A stretch of DNA of 64,000 bases from Archangium_A sp035910535 (GCA_035910535.1 JAMHXF010000106.1:62001-126000); one strand, 5' to 3'; positions 48,268-58,269 are shown, counted from the stretch's first letter. Notes: generated by a model from the sequence alone, not told the origin. Numbers and translations are program-made.

Positions 48268-51200
48268 TCAGAACCGTCGGGTTTCGCCCGGCGCGAGCTC
48301 GATGACCTGAAGGGTCCTGGTGCCCTCTTCGTCGAGCGGGTTCCAGCTCTGCAGTGTCCACGTGCCCGGAGGCAGCCCTTCGACGCGCACCGCACCAAAG
48401 TTTCCGCTCATCACCGTGGTGGTCTTCAGCGCGAGACACGGCTCGTTGCGGGCGAGGCTGGCGAGCACCTCGGCGGTGTGGGCGCCCTGTACGAGCCTGA
48501 CGGAGGTCATCAGCTTGCTCACCTCGACGGTCGCGCCGCCGCTCACGGGCCCGACGGCCACGGGCTGTGGTGGCGTGGCGGCGAGGGCCGGCGTCGACCA
48601 TTCGCTCACCAGGTTTCCGGGCAGCGAGAGCATGAGGCACGCGGGCCCTTCTTCGAGGCCGACGACCGAGAACGCGCCGGTCGCGTCGGTGATGGCGGTG
48701 GTGCTGCTGGCGCCGCTGACCTTCAGCTCTGCGCCTGCCGCCGGAGCGCCGGGCTTCGCCGACGCCGTGCCCACGAGCTGACCCTTCGCGAGCTGCAGCG
48801 TCACCTCGAGGCCCTTCGCGCGCTCTTCGACCTTCACCGCGCGCTGCACGGCGAGGTGAAGGCGCGCCTTCACGTGTACTTCGAGCGGGCCGTCGCGCAG
48901 CCCCTCGAGGTCGCACCACGGCACTTCGCTCGTGCGACAGACCGAGTTGCCTGCGTTGACGACCGCGATGAAGGGCTTGTCGGTGTCGCTCTTCACGGTG
49001 ACGCGCAGCGTGCCCGCGCGGGTCAACGTGATGTCGTGGAGGTCGACGTCGCCGTCACCTTCGAGGTCGACCGAGCGCGGTAGAAAGCCCTTCGCGGTGA
49101 CGCGGATGCGCGACGAGGCCTGCAGCTCGAAGGCGCCGTCGGAGAACGTCGAGCCGTCGACCTCGAAGGTGCGTAGCGGGTGAGACGCTTCGTCGACGAC
49201 GCGGCCGCGCACCGTGCCGTTTCGTTTCATGACGAGCTCCACGGTGTCGCCGCGCCTGGCGGGCACCTTGGTGAGCGACTTGAAGCCCATGGCGTGCACC
49301 GTGAGTAGCGACGAGTCGCCGCTGAGGTTGCGCAGCTCGAAGCGCCCGTCGGCGTCGGTGGTGGCGCTCACCGGGCTGAGCGCCGTCATGGCCGAGAAGT
49401 CACCTGCGATGTAGCGCGCGACGATGGGCCCGAAGTCGTCGTCTTTCTCGGGGCGACCCCGGTTGATGGACGCGCCGGGAATCGGTTGGCGGCGCTCGTC
49501 GAGCACCACGCCGCGCAGGTCGACCTTCGCGTCGAGGTGAATCACGAAGCCGTCGCGTTGTTCACCGGGCTGCAGCGTGAAGGGCTCGGTCGTCGACTCG
49601 CCGCGCCCGTCGACCGCCGTCGTCAATACGAAGCGACCCGCACGCGCGCCGTGCAGCTCGAAGCGGCCGTCGGCGTCGGTGTACGTCGAGAGCACGTCGT
49701 CGGGGTTGGCCTCCGCGCTGAAGACTGGAAACGTGCCGACCTTCGCGTGGGGCACCGGCTTGCCCGCCTCGTCGAGGACGTGGCCGCTGATGCTGGCCGC
49801 AGCGTCGAGCACGATGGTCGTCTCCTCGTGCTTGGGGAGCGTGAGGGGTTGCTGGGTCTTCTGGTAGCGCTCGTGTGTGACGGTGACGAGGCCGGGCCCG
49901 GTGCCGAAGAAGTCGAAGCGCCCGTCAGCGCCGCTCATGGCCGTGATGCTGTCGTCGGCGAGAGACAGCGTGAGCTTCGCGCCTTCGATGGCGTTGCCCG
50001 CTGCGTCGACGACGTGACCACTCGCGCTCGGTGCGCAGCGCAGCTCGACCTTCAGGTCGTTCTCGACGCCGGGCCGCACGAAGCGGCGGTGCTGCGAGCA
50101 GCCGTCACGCTTCACCGAGAGCCCGATTTGTCGGCGCGAGAGCGGCGGTGTTGAGAAGCGGCCCTCGGCGTCGGTCGTCAGCGCGTCGTCGAGGTCTTCG
50201 ACTTCGACCGTCGCGTCTGCGACCGGTGCGCCTCGCTCGTCGACGACGGTGCCGCGCAGCGCTTCGCCCTGCTCGAGCGCGAGCACGACGACGGGCGGCG
50301 GGTCGCGCTGCACGTTCAACTTCGCCGAAGCCACGAGCAGGCCCTTGCGCGCCGACAGCGTCGAGCGGAGGTCCCGGCGAACGCTCAGCCTGGCGAGGCC
50401 CTGCGCGTCCGTCTGGGTCGGCGCTTCGCGGGCGCTCCACACGCTCGCGTCGGCGGCGGGGCGACCTTCATGTTCGACGCGCACGGTGACCTCGACGAGG
50501 CGCGCCAGCTTGAGAACCAACGCGCCCTCGGGCACGCGGCGACGAAACTCTTGAGCTGCGAAGCCCGGCGCGCTGACGACGAAGAGGTGCGTGCCGTTGA
50601 GCAACGGCGCGCGAAAGCGGCCACGTTCGTCGGGGGTGATGGAGACGGTGGTGACCTGCGGCACCGGGAACGCGGTGATGCGCGCGCCACGCACCGGGCC
50701 GTCGTCGCTGACGACGACACCATCGACGGGCACCGTGTGTTGCACGCGCAGCACGACGCTCGCGCCGGCGCGCACCTCGCCAGGCCCGTCGGTGCGCAGC
50801 GCGACGCGGCCATCGCTGTGTTCGGCCCACACGAGGCGCGGCTTCAAGTCGCTCAGGCCACAGAGCGAGAACGAGCCGTCGCTCGCGCTGATGACGCTCT
50901 GCACGGCCTCGAGCATTCCAACGCGTGGGTTCTGCTCGATGCGCTCGAGGCCGTCGGCGCAGGCGCACGCACTCGCGTTCACCCCGACGCACGGGCAGTC
51001 AGCGCTTGTTGAAGGCGGCGCGCTCGAGAGTGAGACCTGCGCGCCCGCGAGCGGCACCTCGCCGTCCACCACGCGGCCGGCGATGCACGCGCTGCCCGGC
51101 GCGGTCGGCGGCGGCGTCACGGGGCGCGCTCGAGCGACGAGGGGTGCGCGCTCGGCATCGGCGACGCGGAGCGCGCGGTCTTCACGAAACTGGTGCCACC

Positions 51201-51273
51201 GCCACGCGGCGAACGCGGCCACCAACACCACGAGAGAGAGCAGCACCAGCGCAACCGCGCGCAGCTTTCGCAT
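48268..51273 (-). CDS. Large exported protein with carboxypeptidase-regulatory-like repeats
   Basis: The 1001-residue product has an uncleaved signal/anchor helix (about 5-25), a Cys-rich patch (DCPCVGVNASACACADG) and then many beta-sandwich repeats of the carboxypeptidase-regulatory-like type, seen as GTVVDERGAPVADATVEVED, SGHVVDAAGNAIEGAKLTLS, SGHVLDEAGKPVPHAKV and RGVVLDERRQPIPGASI, each with a DADGRFEL-type turn. I count about eight to ten units. Such proteins are surface or periplasmic adhesive scaffolds. ATG at 51273; the stop is 1 nt from that of the convergent kinase gene. Confidence 0.85.
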   Translation of the reverse strand: MRKLRAVALVLLSLVVLVAAFAAWRWHQFREDRALRVADAERAPLVARARPVTPPPTAPGSACIAGRVVDGEVPLAGAQVSLSSAPPSTSADCPCVGVNASACACADGLERIEQNPRVGMLEAVQSVISASDGSFSLCGLSDLKPRLVWAEHSDGRVALRTDGPGEVRAGASVVLRVQHTVPVDGVVVSDDGPVRGARITAFPVPQVTTVSITPDERGRFRAPLLNGTHLFVVSAPGFAAQEFRRRVPEGALVLKLARLVEVTVRVEHEGRPAADASVWSAREAPTQTDAQGLARLSVRRDLRSTLSARKGLLVASAKLNVQRDPPPVVVLALEQGEALRGTVVDERGAPVADATVEVEDLDDALTTDAEGRFSTPPLSRRQIGLSVKRDGCSQHRRFVRPGVENDLKVELRCAPSASGHVVDAAGNAIEGAKLTLSLADDSITAMSGADGRFDFFGTGPGLVTVTHERYQKTQQPLTLPKHEETTIVLDAAASISGHVLDEAGKPVPHAKVGTFPVFSAEANPDDVLSTYTDADGRFELHGARAGRFVLTTAVDGRGESTTEPFTLQPGEQRDGFVIHLDAKVDLRGVVLDERRQPIPGASINRGRPEKDDDFGPIVARYIAGDFSAMTALSPVSATTDADGRFELRNLSGDSSLLTVHAMGFKSLTKVPARRGDTVELVMKRNGTVRGRVVDEASHPLRTFEVDGSTFSDGAFELQASSRIRVTAKGFLPRSVDLEGDGDVDLHDITLTRAGTLRVTVKSDTDKPFIAVVNAGNSVCRTSEVPWCDLEGLRDGPLEVHVKARLHLAVQRAVKVEERAKGLEVTLQLAKGQLVGTASAKPGAPAAGAELKVSGASSTTAITDATGAFSVVGLEEGPACLMLSLPGNLVSEWSTPALAATPPQPVAVGPVSGGATVEVSKLMTSVRLVQGAHTAEVLASLARNEPCLALKTTTVMSGNFGAVRVEGLPPGTWTLQSWNPLDEEGTRTLQVIELAPGETRRF

Positions 51274-51430
51274 TCGGTGACGAGTGTCTTCGTTCGCGAG
51301 CGCGCGCGCAGCGACTTCTCCGTGCAGGAAAATTCCACACCCGTGCTCCTCAACTTCGCGTGACGAGCGCGGCGAGAACCGTGCACAATTTCGGCTGCGT
51401 GCGCGCCTCACGAAAGACGGGTCGGACTGC

Positions 51431-52960
51431 GTGAGTGACGAGCGCCCGCTCGAGCCGGGCACCATCATCGCCAACAACTACCGCGTCACCTCGCGGCTGG
51501 GCGCGGGCGGTATGGGTACGGTGTACCTGGCCGACAACGTCACGCTGAATCAGCGCGTGGTGGTCAAGGTGTTGCGCGGAGGGCAAGCCGGCGCAGGTCA
51601 GGAAGAAGCGCAGATGCTGGCGAACCTCCAGCACCCGAACGTCGTCACCGTCTACGCGCACGACCCGCAGCTCGACTGCATCGTCATGGAGTTCCTCGAC
51701 GGGGCCTCGCTCTCGACGTTGCTCGAGAAGGGCATCGACCGTGTGAATGCGCTCCGCGTCGCGCTCGCGGTGGCCGAGGCGCTCGCCGCCGTGCATCGCC
51801 GCGGCCTCGTGCATCGCGACATCAAGCCCGAGAACGTGATGCTGGCGCTCAACATGGGCGGAGGTCGGCTCGTCGACTGGCTCAAGCTCATCGACTTCGG
51901 GCTCGCGTTGAAGGCGGGCCGCACGCCGCCAGTGCTGCTCGGTACGCCCGAGTATTGCGGGCCCGAGCAGTTCTATGCCGACGCCGCCGCGCACCCGGCC
52001 AACGACGTGTACGCGCTGGGCGTCACCATCTTCTTGATGATGACGGGGCGCTTTCCGTTCGACGGGCCCTTCGAGCAGTTGCCACACCTGCACGCGAACG
52101 CGCCGGTACCGAACCTCGTCGACACGTTGGTGGCCACCGTCGGTCGCGACGCGCTCGAGCCGCGCACGCTGGCGTTGTTGGAAGACCTCGACGACCTGCT
52201 GCAGGCCATGTTGGCGAAGACCGTCGAAGAGCGGCCGACCGCGAGTGAGGTCGCCAGCCGGCTCATTCGGCTCGAGAGCAGCTTCGCCGATGCAGGCACG
52301 TTCGTCGGCGCCGTGAAGCCGCCGCGCGCGCTCGTGGAGACGGTGCCGGCGAAGCGAGGTCGCAGCTCGACCTCGGTGCTCAAGCGCGCCACGTCGACCG
52401 ACGCGACCGCGCCTGAAGCGCAGCCTGTGCCTTCGTCACGTTCCTCCGATGCGCTGCAGCCGTGGAGTCAGGTCACGCAGGGCGCCGAGCGACCGAGGCG
52501 CGGCAATCAGGGCCTGGTGCTGGCGCTGCTGGTGTTGATTGGGTTGCTCGGCAGCGCGGTGTTGCTGTTGGTGCCCGGTGACGCCCCGCCGCCCGCTGCG
52601 CCGGAGCCGACGCCTCCTGTTGTCGAGGTCGTCACGCCACCTGCGCCCGTCGCGGTCGTCGATGCAGGAGTCGCGGTGGTGGAGGAGTTGAGCGCGCTGC
52701 CGGGCATCAAGCCTGTACCGAAGCCGAAATCCGCCGTGGTGGTGGCGCCCGTACCGAAGCCCGTGGGCTGCCAGTTCAACGACGCGTTCGCCGCGAAGGC
52801 GCGCGGGACCTACGCGGAGCTCGCGCGGGGAGCGACGCGCGAGCAGAAAGACACCTTGAGCGACTTGTCAGACGAGCTTGGTGAGGCGCTCGTGGCTTCA
52901 GACTGTAAGCGGGCGGACGGCGTGTTGGGGCGCATGCGGCAGGTCGTCGCGCCGAAGTAG
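51431..52960 (+). CDS. Membrane-anchored Ser/Thr protein kinase
   Basis: The 509-residue protein has a kinase domain at about 18-290: LGAGGMGTVYLAD, Lys near 46 in VVVKVLRG, HRDIKPENVML with Asp near 130, DFGLALK near 155 and GTPEYCGPEQF. A basic/Ser-rich linker is followed by one membrane helix (about 360-380, GLVLALLVLIGLLGSAVLLL) and a Pro-rich periplasmic tail with two Cys. GTG start at 51431. It leads an operon with three envelope proteins, so these may be its targets or sensors. Confidence 0.9.
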   Translation: MSDERPLEPGTIIANNYRVTSRLGAGGMGTVYLADNVTLNQRVVVKVLRGGQAGAGQEEAQMLANLQHPNVVTVYAHDPQLDCIVMEFLDGASLSTLLEKGIDRVNALRVALAVAEALAAVHRRGLVHRDIKPENVMLALNMGGGRLVDWLKLIDFGLALKAGRTPPVLLGTPEYCGPEQFYADAAAHPANDVYALGVTIFLMMTGRFPFDGPFEQLPHLHANAPVPNLVDTLVATVGRDALEPRTLALLEDLDDLLQAMLAKTVEERPTASEVASRLIRLESSFADAGTFVGAVKPPRALVETVPAKRGRSSTSVLKRATSTDATAPEAQPVPSSRSSDALQPWSQVTQGAERPRRGNQGLVLALLVLIGLLGSAVLLLVPGDAPPPAAPEPTPPVVEVVTPPAPVAVVDAGVAVVEELSALPGIKPVPKPKSAVVVAPVPKPVGCQFNDAFAAKARGTYAELARGATREQKDTLSDLSDELGEALVASDCKRADGVLGRMRQVVAPK

Positions 52961-52988
52961 TCACGTCGAAACAAGGAGTCGTCTCCCG

Positions 52989-53837
52989 ATGCGCGCAACT
53001 CTGGTGTCGTTGGTGTTGGCTACTGCGGCGTGGGCGGCGCCTGAGTCGGGGTTGTTCTGCCCGCTCGGGGTTCCTTCCACCGGCCTCGTGGGCACGACGC
53101 CCGAGGCGTTGCAGAAGCGCTTCGCGTCGGTGGCGCTCGACAAGTCGGGCTATGCGCTGTCGCTGCGCAAGGAAGTCGAAGGCGCCATCGCCACCGCGAA
53201 GGTGAGCGACTACGCGACGTCGAACGACGCGCTGGCGAAGGTGGCCGTCGCCGCGAAGGTGCAGCACGCGGGCTACGTGGCGTTGTCACTCGAGGGTGGT
53301 GCCGTGTCGCTGCAGGGCCGCATCGTCGGGGCCGACGGCAAGCTCGAGAAGGCGGCGAACATTTCGGTTCCGCGCGGCACTGAGCCGTTGCTCGACGTCG
53401 TGACTTCGGCTGCAGAGAAGTTCTTTGACCAGCTCAACGGCCTCGCGCCGCCGGCTCCCGTTGCTGACGTACGACCTGAGGCGCCGCCGTTGGTGATGGC
53501 GCCGCCTGAAGAGCGCGCGAACCCCGGTACGCCGCTGCGCATTGCGGGCGTGGTGCTCGGTGGCGTCGGTGTGGCGACCCTCGCGACGGGCGTGGGGCTC
53601 ATCGTCACCGCGGGCACCGTGCAGCAAGACGCGTCGGGCAACGTGGCGATTGGTGATGCCGACCGCGTGCCCGGCATTCGTTCACAGCAGAGCGCTGCGC
53701 TCGGTGTGCTGACGGCGGGTGGCGCGTTGGCCATCACCGGCGTGTTGATGTTCGCGTTGGCGCCGAATGCTCCGGTGACGGCGGCCGTCGCCCCGAGCGC
53801 TGACGGCGCGATGTTCGCCGTAGGAGGAAAGTTCTGA
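52989..53837 (+). CDS. Exported protein with paired C-terminal membrane helices
   Basis: The 282-residue product has a signal peptide (cleavage after WAAPESG), a soluble alpha/beta region (residues 20-160, ALSLRKEVEGAIATAKVSDY), a Pro-rich hinge and two hydrophobic helices (about 195-220 and 240-260) rich in Gly. This layout occurs in myxobacterial envelope proteins encoded next to Ser/Thr kinases. AAGGAG lies before the ATG at 52989. Its TGA overlaps the next ATG by one base. Function unknown. Confidence 0.75.
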   Translation: MRATLVSLVLATAAWAAPESGLFCPLGVPSTGLVGTTPEALQKRFASVALDKSGYALSLRKEVEGAIATAKVSDYATSNDALAKVAVAAKVQHAGYVALSLEGGAVSLQGRIVGADGKLEKAANISVPRGTEPLLDVVTSAAEKFFDQLNGLAPPAPVADVRPEAPPLVMAPPEERANPGTPLRIAGVVLGGVGVATLATGVGLIVTAGTVQQDASGNVAIGDADRVPGIRSQQSAALGVLTAGGALAITGVLMFALAPNAPVTAAVAPSADGAMFAVGGKF

Positions 53838-56146
53838 TGCGTCGCGTACTGCTCGTTGCGTCGTTGTGGGTCAGCGCTTCGGCGTGCCTCAACGTGAAGC
53901 TGTGCAACACCGATGGTGACTGCGCAGGCGGCGGTGTGTGTGACCCGCGCGGGTTCTGTGTGTTCGACCCCGACGGCGGCGCGGTGGTGGGTGGTGGCAC
54001 AGGTGGTGGTGCCACAGGTGGTGGCTCAGGCGGCGGAGGTGCCACAGGTGGTGGTGATGCAGACAGCGGTGTCGGCGGAGGCACGGGCGGCGGCGGCGAG
54101 GTCGACAGCGGTGTGGGCGGTGGTGGCGGTGAAGTCGACAGCGGCGTCGGCGGCGGCGCTGGTGGTGGCACTTCAGCGTGCGGGTGCAATGAGCCGTACG
54201 AGTGCGCGCCCGACGGCGGCTGCGAGCCCGCGTACCGCATCGCCTTCGTCACGCCTCCCGACATGCAGAAGTTCGGCGCCGCCAACAACACGGTGCTCTT
54301 CACGGTGGAGCTGACGCGCGAAGACGGTGGTGTGCCCGCCGCGTCGCTGACCGAGGTGCCGTGGTCGATTTCACCGACGCTCGTGGCTTCGTTGCCGCCG
54401 CTGGTGCGCGATGGCGGCTCGGGCTTCTTCGCGGCGGCGCTCGCGTTGCCGGCGGTGAGCGACTCGTATCAGGCCATCGCCGGGTGGACGGAGGTGCAGG
54501 CGCAGCTCGTCTTCGCCGTCGACCGCGTAGGGCCGGTGTTGAACGTCGACGCGCGTGACGGAGGCTACGTGCGTGACGAGTTCATCGCGGTGCGCATCCG
54601 CTCCAATGAGCAGCTCAGCGCGGCGCCCACGGTGACGCTCGAGGGCCTGCCGCAGGTGTTCACCGCGAACGAGAACTGCGACGCCGGCGCGTTCGACCGC
54701 TGCGCGATGCTCGACTTCGCGGAGCCTCCGTTGCCGGGGCTCGATGGTGGCTTCACGGTGTCGGTGACGGCGACTGACTTGTACGGCAACAGCACGACGC
54801 TCGCGGCCCCGGTGAACGTGACGCGCATTCGTTGGCGCAGGCAGATTCTCCAGAGCGGCCTGGGGCTCACGGTGCGCGCTGCGCCGGCGCTCGACAGCGT
54901 TGGCAATCTCTACGTCGGCACGCAAGACAACGCGAGCGGCCGCGTGCTGACGATTTCGCCCGAAGGGGTGCTCGCCACGTCGACGACGCGCACGTCGGCG
55001 GGCTCGGTGCAAAGCCTGAGCGTGGCGAAGACGAGCCTGAGTGACGGCGGCTCGGGGGAATACGTGTACGTCGCGTCGAACAGGCCGCTGCTCCCAGGTG
55101 GTCTGGCCCTGTACCCGACCGACGGTGGCGCAGCGCTCTCGCCGCCCAGCGAGTGTTCTTCAGTGCAGTCGACGTGGTCCGCGCTCGCGTTGGTGGCGCG
55201 GGATGCGGGCACGGCGACACCGGTGGTCTCGGGCGCGTTGGTGTTCAGCCCGGCGACCCTCGTCGTCGACCTCACCCCCGCAGAGCTGTGCGTCGGCGGG
55301 CCAGCCGGCGCGGAGCGCGCGACTGCTGGTGTCGCTGTTGGCGACATCGAGCAGCCCCAACCCGGCAGCAGCGCGACGGGTGTGCAGTCGGCGACCAACC
55401 TCATCGCCGGCGGCGACAAGGTGCTGTGGGTCGGCGCGTCGTTGCGGCTGAATCAGTCGGCGACGAACGCGCCCTTGTCCATCAGCTCTTCGGCGGCGCC
55501 CGGCGTTGGAAACAGCGCCATCGGCAGCGGCCTCGCGATGGACGCCACCGCGGTCTACGGCACGTACACCGGCGCCACCGTGCCGCTCGCGCGGTGGTTC
55601 GGGCCGTCACACTTCGCTGTCGAGACCGACGCCGACGCCGACTACGTCGCCGACTTGTTCGCGCCGTCGTTGTCCGGCAACTCGTTGACCAGCGCGCGTT
55701 CTGGCACCGGCAATTGGCTGCTGTCCGTCGCCGCTGGTATGCCCATCACCGCGGCGCCGGCGGTCGTGCCTGCGGGCAGCAATGGCTCCTTCACCACGCC
55801 GGTGCTCGGCGACTCGGCGCGCACCTACGTCGTGCAGCGCGACGGTCGGTTGCTCGTCTACGCGCGCAACGTCACTGGCTCCATCGCCGGGCAGGCGCCG
55901 GTGTGGCAAGGCGCGCTCTTCGCGTCGGGCGCGACGGTGTACGCGCACCCCACGCTCGACTGCAGCCGCAACCTCGCGAAGGTCGGCCGACCCGGCACGC
56001 TCTACGTCGTCTCGAGCGACGGTGAGGTGGTGGCTGTGGTGAGTGATTCGCTCAAGCTCGACGCGACGGCCGCGTGGCCCAAGTGGCAACGCACCGCGGG
56101 CAATGCCGGCAACCCGGCGTTCGAACTCAACCCCGGCTGTCCGTAG
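53837..56146 (+). CDS. Large lipoprotein with Gly-rich linker and PQQ-like propeller
   Basis: The 769-residue product has lipobox SASACLN, a Cys-rich EGF-like start (CNTDGDCAGGGVCDPRGFC), a Gly-rich linker of about 65 residues (GGGTGGGATGGGSGGGG) with DSGV units, two Ig-like domains (about 135-330), and a C-terminal beta-propeller of outer-membrane YncE/PQQ type (PALDSVGNLYVGTQDNASG, RTYVVQRDGRLLVYAR, GTLYVVSSDGEVVAVVSD). It is probably displayed on the surface. Start ATG 53837 overlaps the previous stop. Confidence 0.85.
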   Translation: MRRVLLVASLWVSASACLNVKLCNTDGDCAGGGVCDPRGFCVFDPDGGAVVGGGTGGGATGGGSGGGGATGGGDADSGVGGGTGGGGEVDSGVGGGGGEVDSGVGGGAGGGTSACGCNEPYECAPDGGCEPAYRIAFVTPPDMQKFGAANNTVLFTVELTREDGGVPAASLTEVPWSISPTLVASLPPLVRDGGSGFFAAALALPAVSDSYQAIAGWTEVQAQLVFAVDRVGPVLNVDARDGGYVRDEFIAVRIRSNEQLSAAPTVTLEGLPQVFTANENCDAGAFDRCAMLDFAEPPLPGLDGGFTVSVTATDLYGNSTTLAAPVNVTRIRWRRQILQSGLGLTVRAAPALDSVGNLYVGTQDNASGRVLTISPEGVLATSTTRTSAGSVQSLSVAKTSLSDGGSGEYVYVASNRPLLPGGLALYPTDGGAALSPPSECSSVQSTWSALALVARDAGTATPVVSGALVFSPATLVVDLTPAELCVGGPAGAERATAGVAVGDIEQPQPGSSATGVQSATNLIAGGDKVLWVGASLRLNQSATNAPLSISSSAAPGVGNSAIGSGLAMDATAVYGTYTGATVPLARWFGPSHFAVETDADADYVADLFAPSLSGNSLTSARSGTGNWLLSVAAGMPITAAPAVVPAGSNGSFTTPVLGDSARTYVVQRDGRLLVYARNVTGSIAGQAPVWQGALFASGATVYAHPTLDCSRNLAKVGRPGTLYVVSSDGEVVAVVSDSLKLDATAAWPKWQRTAGNAGNPAFELNPGCP

Positions 56147-56187
56147 AACAAAGCGCAGCGAGTGTTTCGTGGCGGGTGTCGTTTCTT

Positions 56188-56213
56188 TTGATCGCGACGC
56201 ACGAATCGATCAA
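56188..56213. promoter_or_regulatory. Inverted repeat TTGATCG/CGATCAA
   Basis: Perfect 7-bp arms are 12 nt apart in the 97-nt gap before the triplicated-domain lipoprotein gene. No U-tract follows, so an operator is more likely than a terminator. Confidence 0.4.
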
Positions 56214-56243
56214 CACACGGGCTCCTCTTTCGAAAGGTGTCCC

Positions 56244-57314
56244 GTGAAGCAGCTGTGGTTGATGAGTGTCGTGCTGGTGAGCCTCGCCGTCGCGGGGTGC
56301 GCGAAGAAGGCGCCTGGAGTGGACCTCGCCGCCGAGACGCCCCGGCTGGTGTTGTTCGCGCAGCCGCAGGAGCTGACGCAGGTGCGTTCGGCCATCATCG
56401 CGGCGCTGCAGGCGCGCGGGTGGACCACGGAAGGTGAAACCGCTGACACCGTCACCGCGCGGCTCGCGCACCGCGGTAACACCGCGCGCATCGAGCTGAG
56501 CTACGCGGCAGACCGCCTCTCGATTCGTGGCCTCGAGACGAACACCGAGCAGCGTCAGTACGACAAGTGGCTCGCCGGCCTCGAGAGCGGCATTCGTGAC
56601 GGCCTCGCGCGCCCGGTGGTCGCCGCTGCGGCCCCGGCGTTCGGCGGTGGCACGCCGCCCCCGACGCTCGCGGTGTTCGGCACGCAGCAGACGGCCGCGA
56701 GCGCGAAGTCGGCGTTGCAGCGCGGGCTCTCGCAGCACGGCTGGGTCATCGAAGAAGAGACCTCGCCCACGTCGTTGCTTGCGCGCCTCAACAACCGCAA
56801 GGGGCTGGTGCGCGTGCGCCTCGACTACGACACCGAGAAGGTCACCATCTCGTACGTCACCAGCACCGACCTCGACATCGAGCCCTCCGGCCACTCCGAT
56901 GACTACGAGAAGTGGATGCGGAACCTCGTGGCGGCCATCGTGGGCGGCACGAAGTCGGCGGTGGTCGAGCCCGCGCCGGCGCCTGCTCCCGCACCGGCGG
57001 CGAGCGCGACGCCGGCTCCAGTCATCGCCATCTTCGGAGTGCCGCAGACACCCGAGAAGGCGCGGGTCGCGTTGCAGCGCGCGCTGGGCCAGCACAGCTG
57101 GGTGATTGAAGACGCGAAGGGCGACGTCTTCGTGGCGCGCCTGGCGCACCGCAAGGGCCTGGTGCGCGTGCGCATCGAGTCGACCGGCGAGCGCGCGACC
57201 ATCACCTACGTCGACAGCCAGGGCTTGTCGTTGAGCAGCACGGGCCAGTCGGCCGACTACGAGAAGTGGATGCGCAACCTCGTGGCCGCCATCGTCGCGG
57301 CGACGCGCAGCTGA
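56244..57314 (+). CDS. Lipoprotein with three copies of an unknown domain
   Basis: The 356-residue product has lipobox LAVAGCAKK and three copies of a domain of about 90-100 residues (about 33-125, 140-236, 258-356). Each copy follows the plan: strand (LVLFAQPQ, LAVFGTQQT, IAIFGVPQT), helix, RGW/HGW/HSWVIE, ARLAHRKGLVRVR, two strands and a final YEKWMRNLVAAI helix. The last two copies are nearly identical at that helix. Copies are joined by Pro/Ala linkers. GTG start at 56244 with AAAGG upstream. I do not recognise the domain. Confidence 0.82.
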   Translation: MKQLWLMSVVLVSLAVAGCAKKAPGVDLAAETPRLVLFAQPQELTQVRSAIIAALQARGWTTEGETADTVTARLAHRGNTARIELSYAADRLSIRGLETNTEQRQYDKWLAGLESGIRDGLARPVVAAAAPAFGGGTPPPTLAVFGTQQTAASAKSALQRGLSQHGWVIEEETSPTSLLARLNNRKGLVRVRLDYDTEKVTISYVTSTDLDIEPSGHSDDYEKWMRNLVAAIVGGTKSAVVEPAPAPAPAPAASATPAPVIAIFGVPQTPEKARVALQRALGQHSWVIEDAKGDVFVARLAHRKGLVRVRIESTGERATITYVDSQGLSLSSTGQSADYEKWMRNLVAAIVAATRS

Positions 57315-57330
57315 GCTTCTTCGCCGCCGC

Positions 57331-58269
57331 TCAGCTCCCGGAGCCCACGGCTCCGAGCTCGGCGGCGGCGGTGTCTTTCGAGGCCACCACCCAGTCGATG
57401 TCCGGCGCGCGCTCCACCGACAACGGCTTGCCGTCGAAGGTGACGCGCTTGCCCGGGTAGATGAAGGCCTTGAACATGTAGACGGCCAGCGACCGTTGAT
57501 CCAACTCGGGGTGAATCGTCGGGGCGTACTTTTCGGCGTGCACCTGCGGCGTGAGGCTCCAGTGCAGGCCCGGCGTCTGGTGGTGAATGCCGTGGTACCC
57601 GTTGTTCAACGTGAACCAGTTGAACAGCGGCCCCACGAAGTTGCGGGAGTGGTTCACCGGGTGGTCTTTGTCGCAGCCGTCGTGCTGCAGAAAGTTCACC
57701 GTGGTGATGCCCCACACCGCGAAGAGGTGCGGGATCCACACGAAGCAGATGGCCTTGCGCCAATCGAGCAGCGTGAGAAGCGCCTTCACGCTCCACACGG
57801 CGATGATTTCGTACAGCAACTGCCGGTTCCACTGCGGCAGCTTCTGCTTCATCACCTTCTTGTATTCGTAGTTGCCCCTGGTCACGCCGGGGCCCACCGC
57901 GAAGAAGAAGAAGAGAAAGTTGAGCAGATTCCACCTGAAGTTCACCTTCGTGGTGCGCATGACGTCTTCGCGCTCCTGCGTGAACTTGTGGTGCGAGAGG
58001 TTGTGGCCCGGCACGTATTCGCTCACCGGGAAGCCGTACGAGAGGCTCACCCACACCTGAAACAGCTTGTTCAGCTTGCGGCTCTTGAAGACCGGCGTGT
58101 GCACCGTGTTGTGGGCGATGACGGCGCAGATCCACGAGCTGACCGCGGTGACGACGACCCACGCCACCAGCACCGGCCCCGACGGGTCGAGCAACCAGCC
58201 GCCCGTAGCGAGCGCGGCGAAGAGGCACAGAAAGAAGATGGTGCGCCAGTCGGCAGCGAAGCGGAGCAT
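57331..58269 (-). CDS. Membrane fatty-acid desaturase
   Basis: The 312-residue membrane protein has the three histidine boxes of di-iron desaturases: HNTVH near 53, HNLSHH near 89 and HGIHH near 226, with a further HDGCDKDH. Four membrane helices are predicted. Family PF00487 members insert double bonds into acyl chains or hydroxylate lipids; chain position is unknown. The ATG at 58269 has AGAAGG upstream; an in-frame TTG 39 nt earlier is possible. The gene is convergent with the lipoprotein at 56244. Confidence 0.9.
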   Translation of the reverse strand: MLRFAADWRTIFFLCLFAALATGGWLLDPSGPVLVAWVVVTAVSSWICAVIAHNTVHTPVFKSRKLNKLFQVWVSLSYGFPVSEYVPGHNLSHHKFTQEREDVMRTTKVNFRWNLLNFLFFFFAVGPGVTRGNYEYKKVMKQKLPQWNRQLLYEIIAVWSVKALLTLLDWRKAICFVWIPHLFAVWGITTVNFLQHDGCDKDHPVNHSRNFVGPLFNWFTLNNGYHGIHHQTPGLHWSLTPQVHAEKYAPTIHPELDQRSLAVYMFKAFIYPGKRVTFDGKPLSVERAPDIDWVVASKDTAAAELGAVGSGS

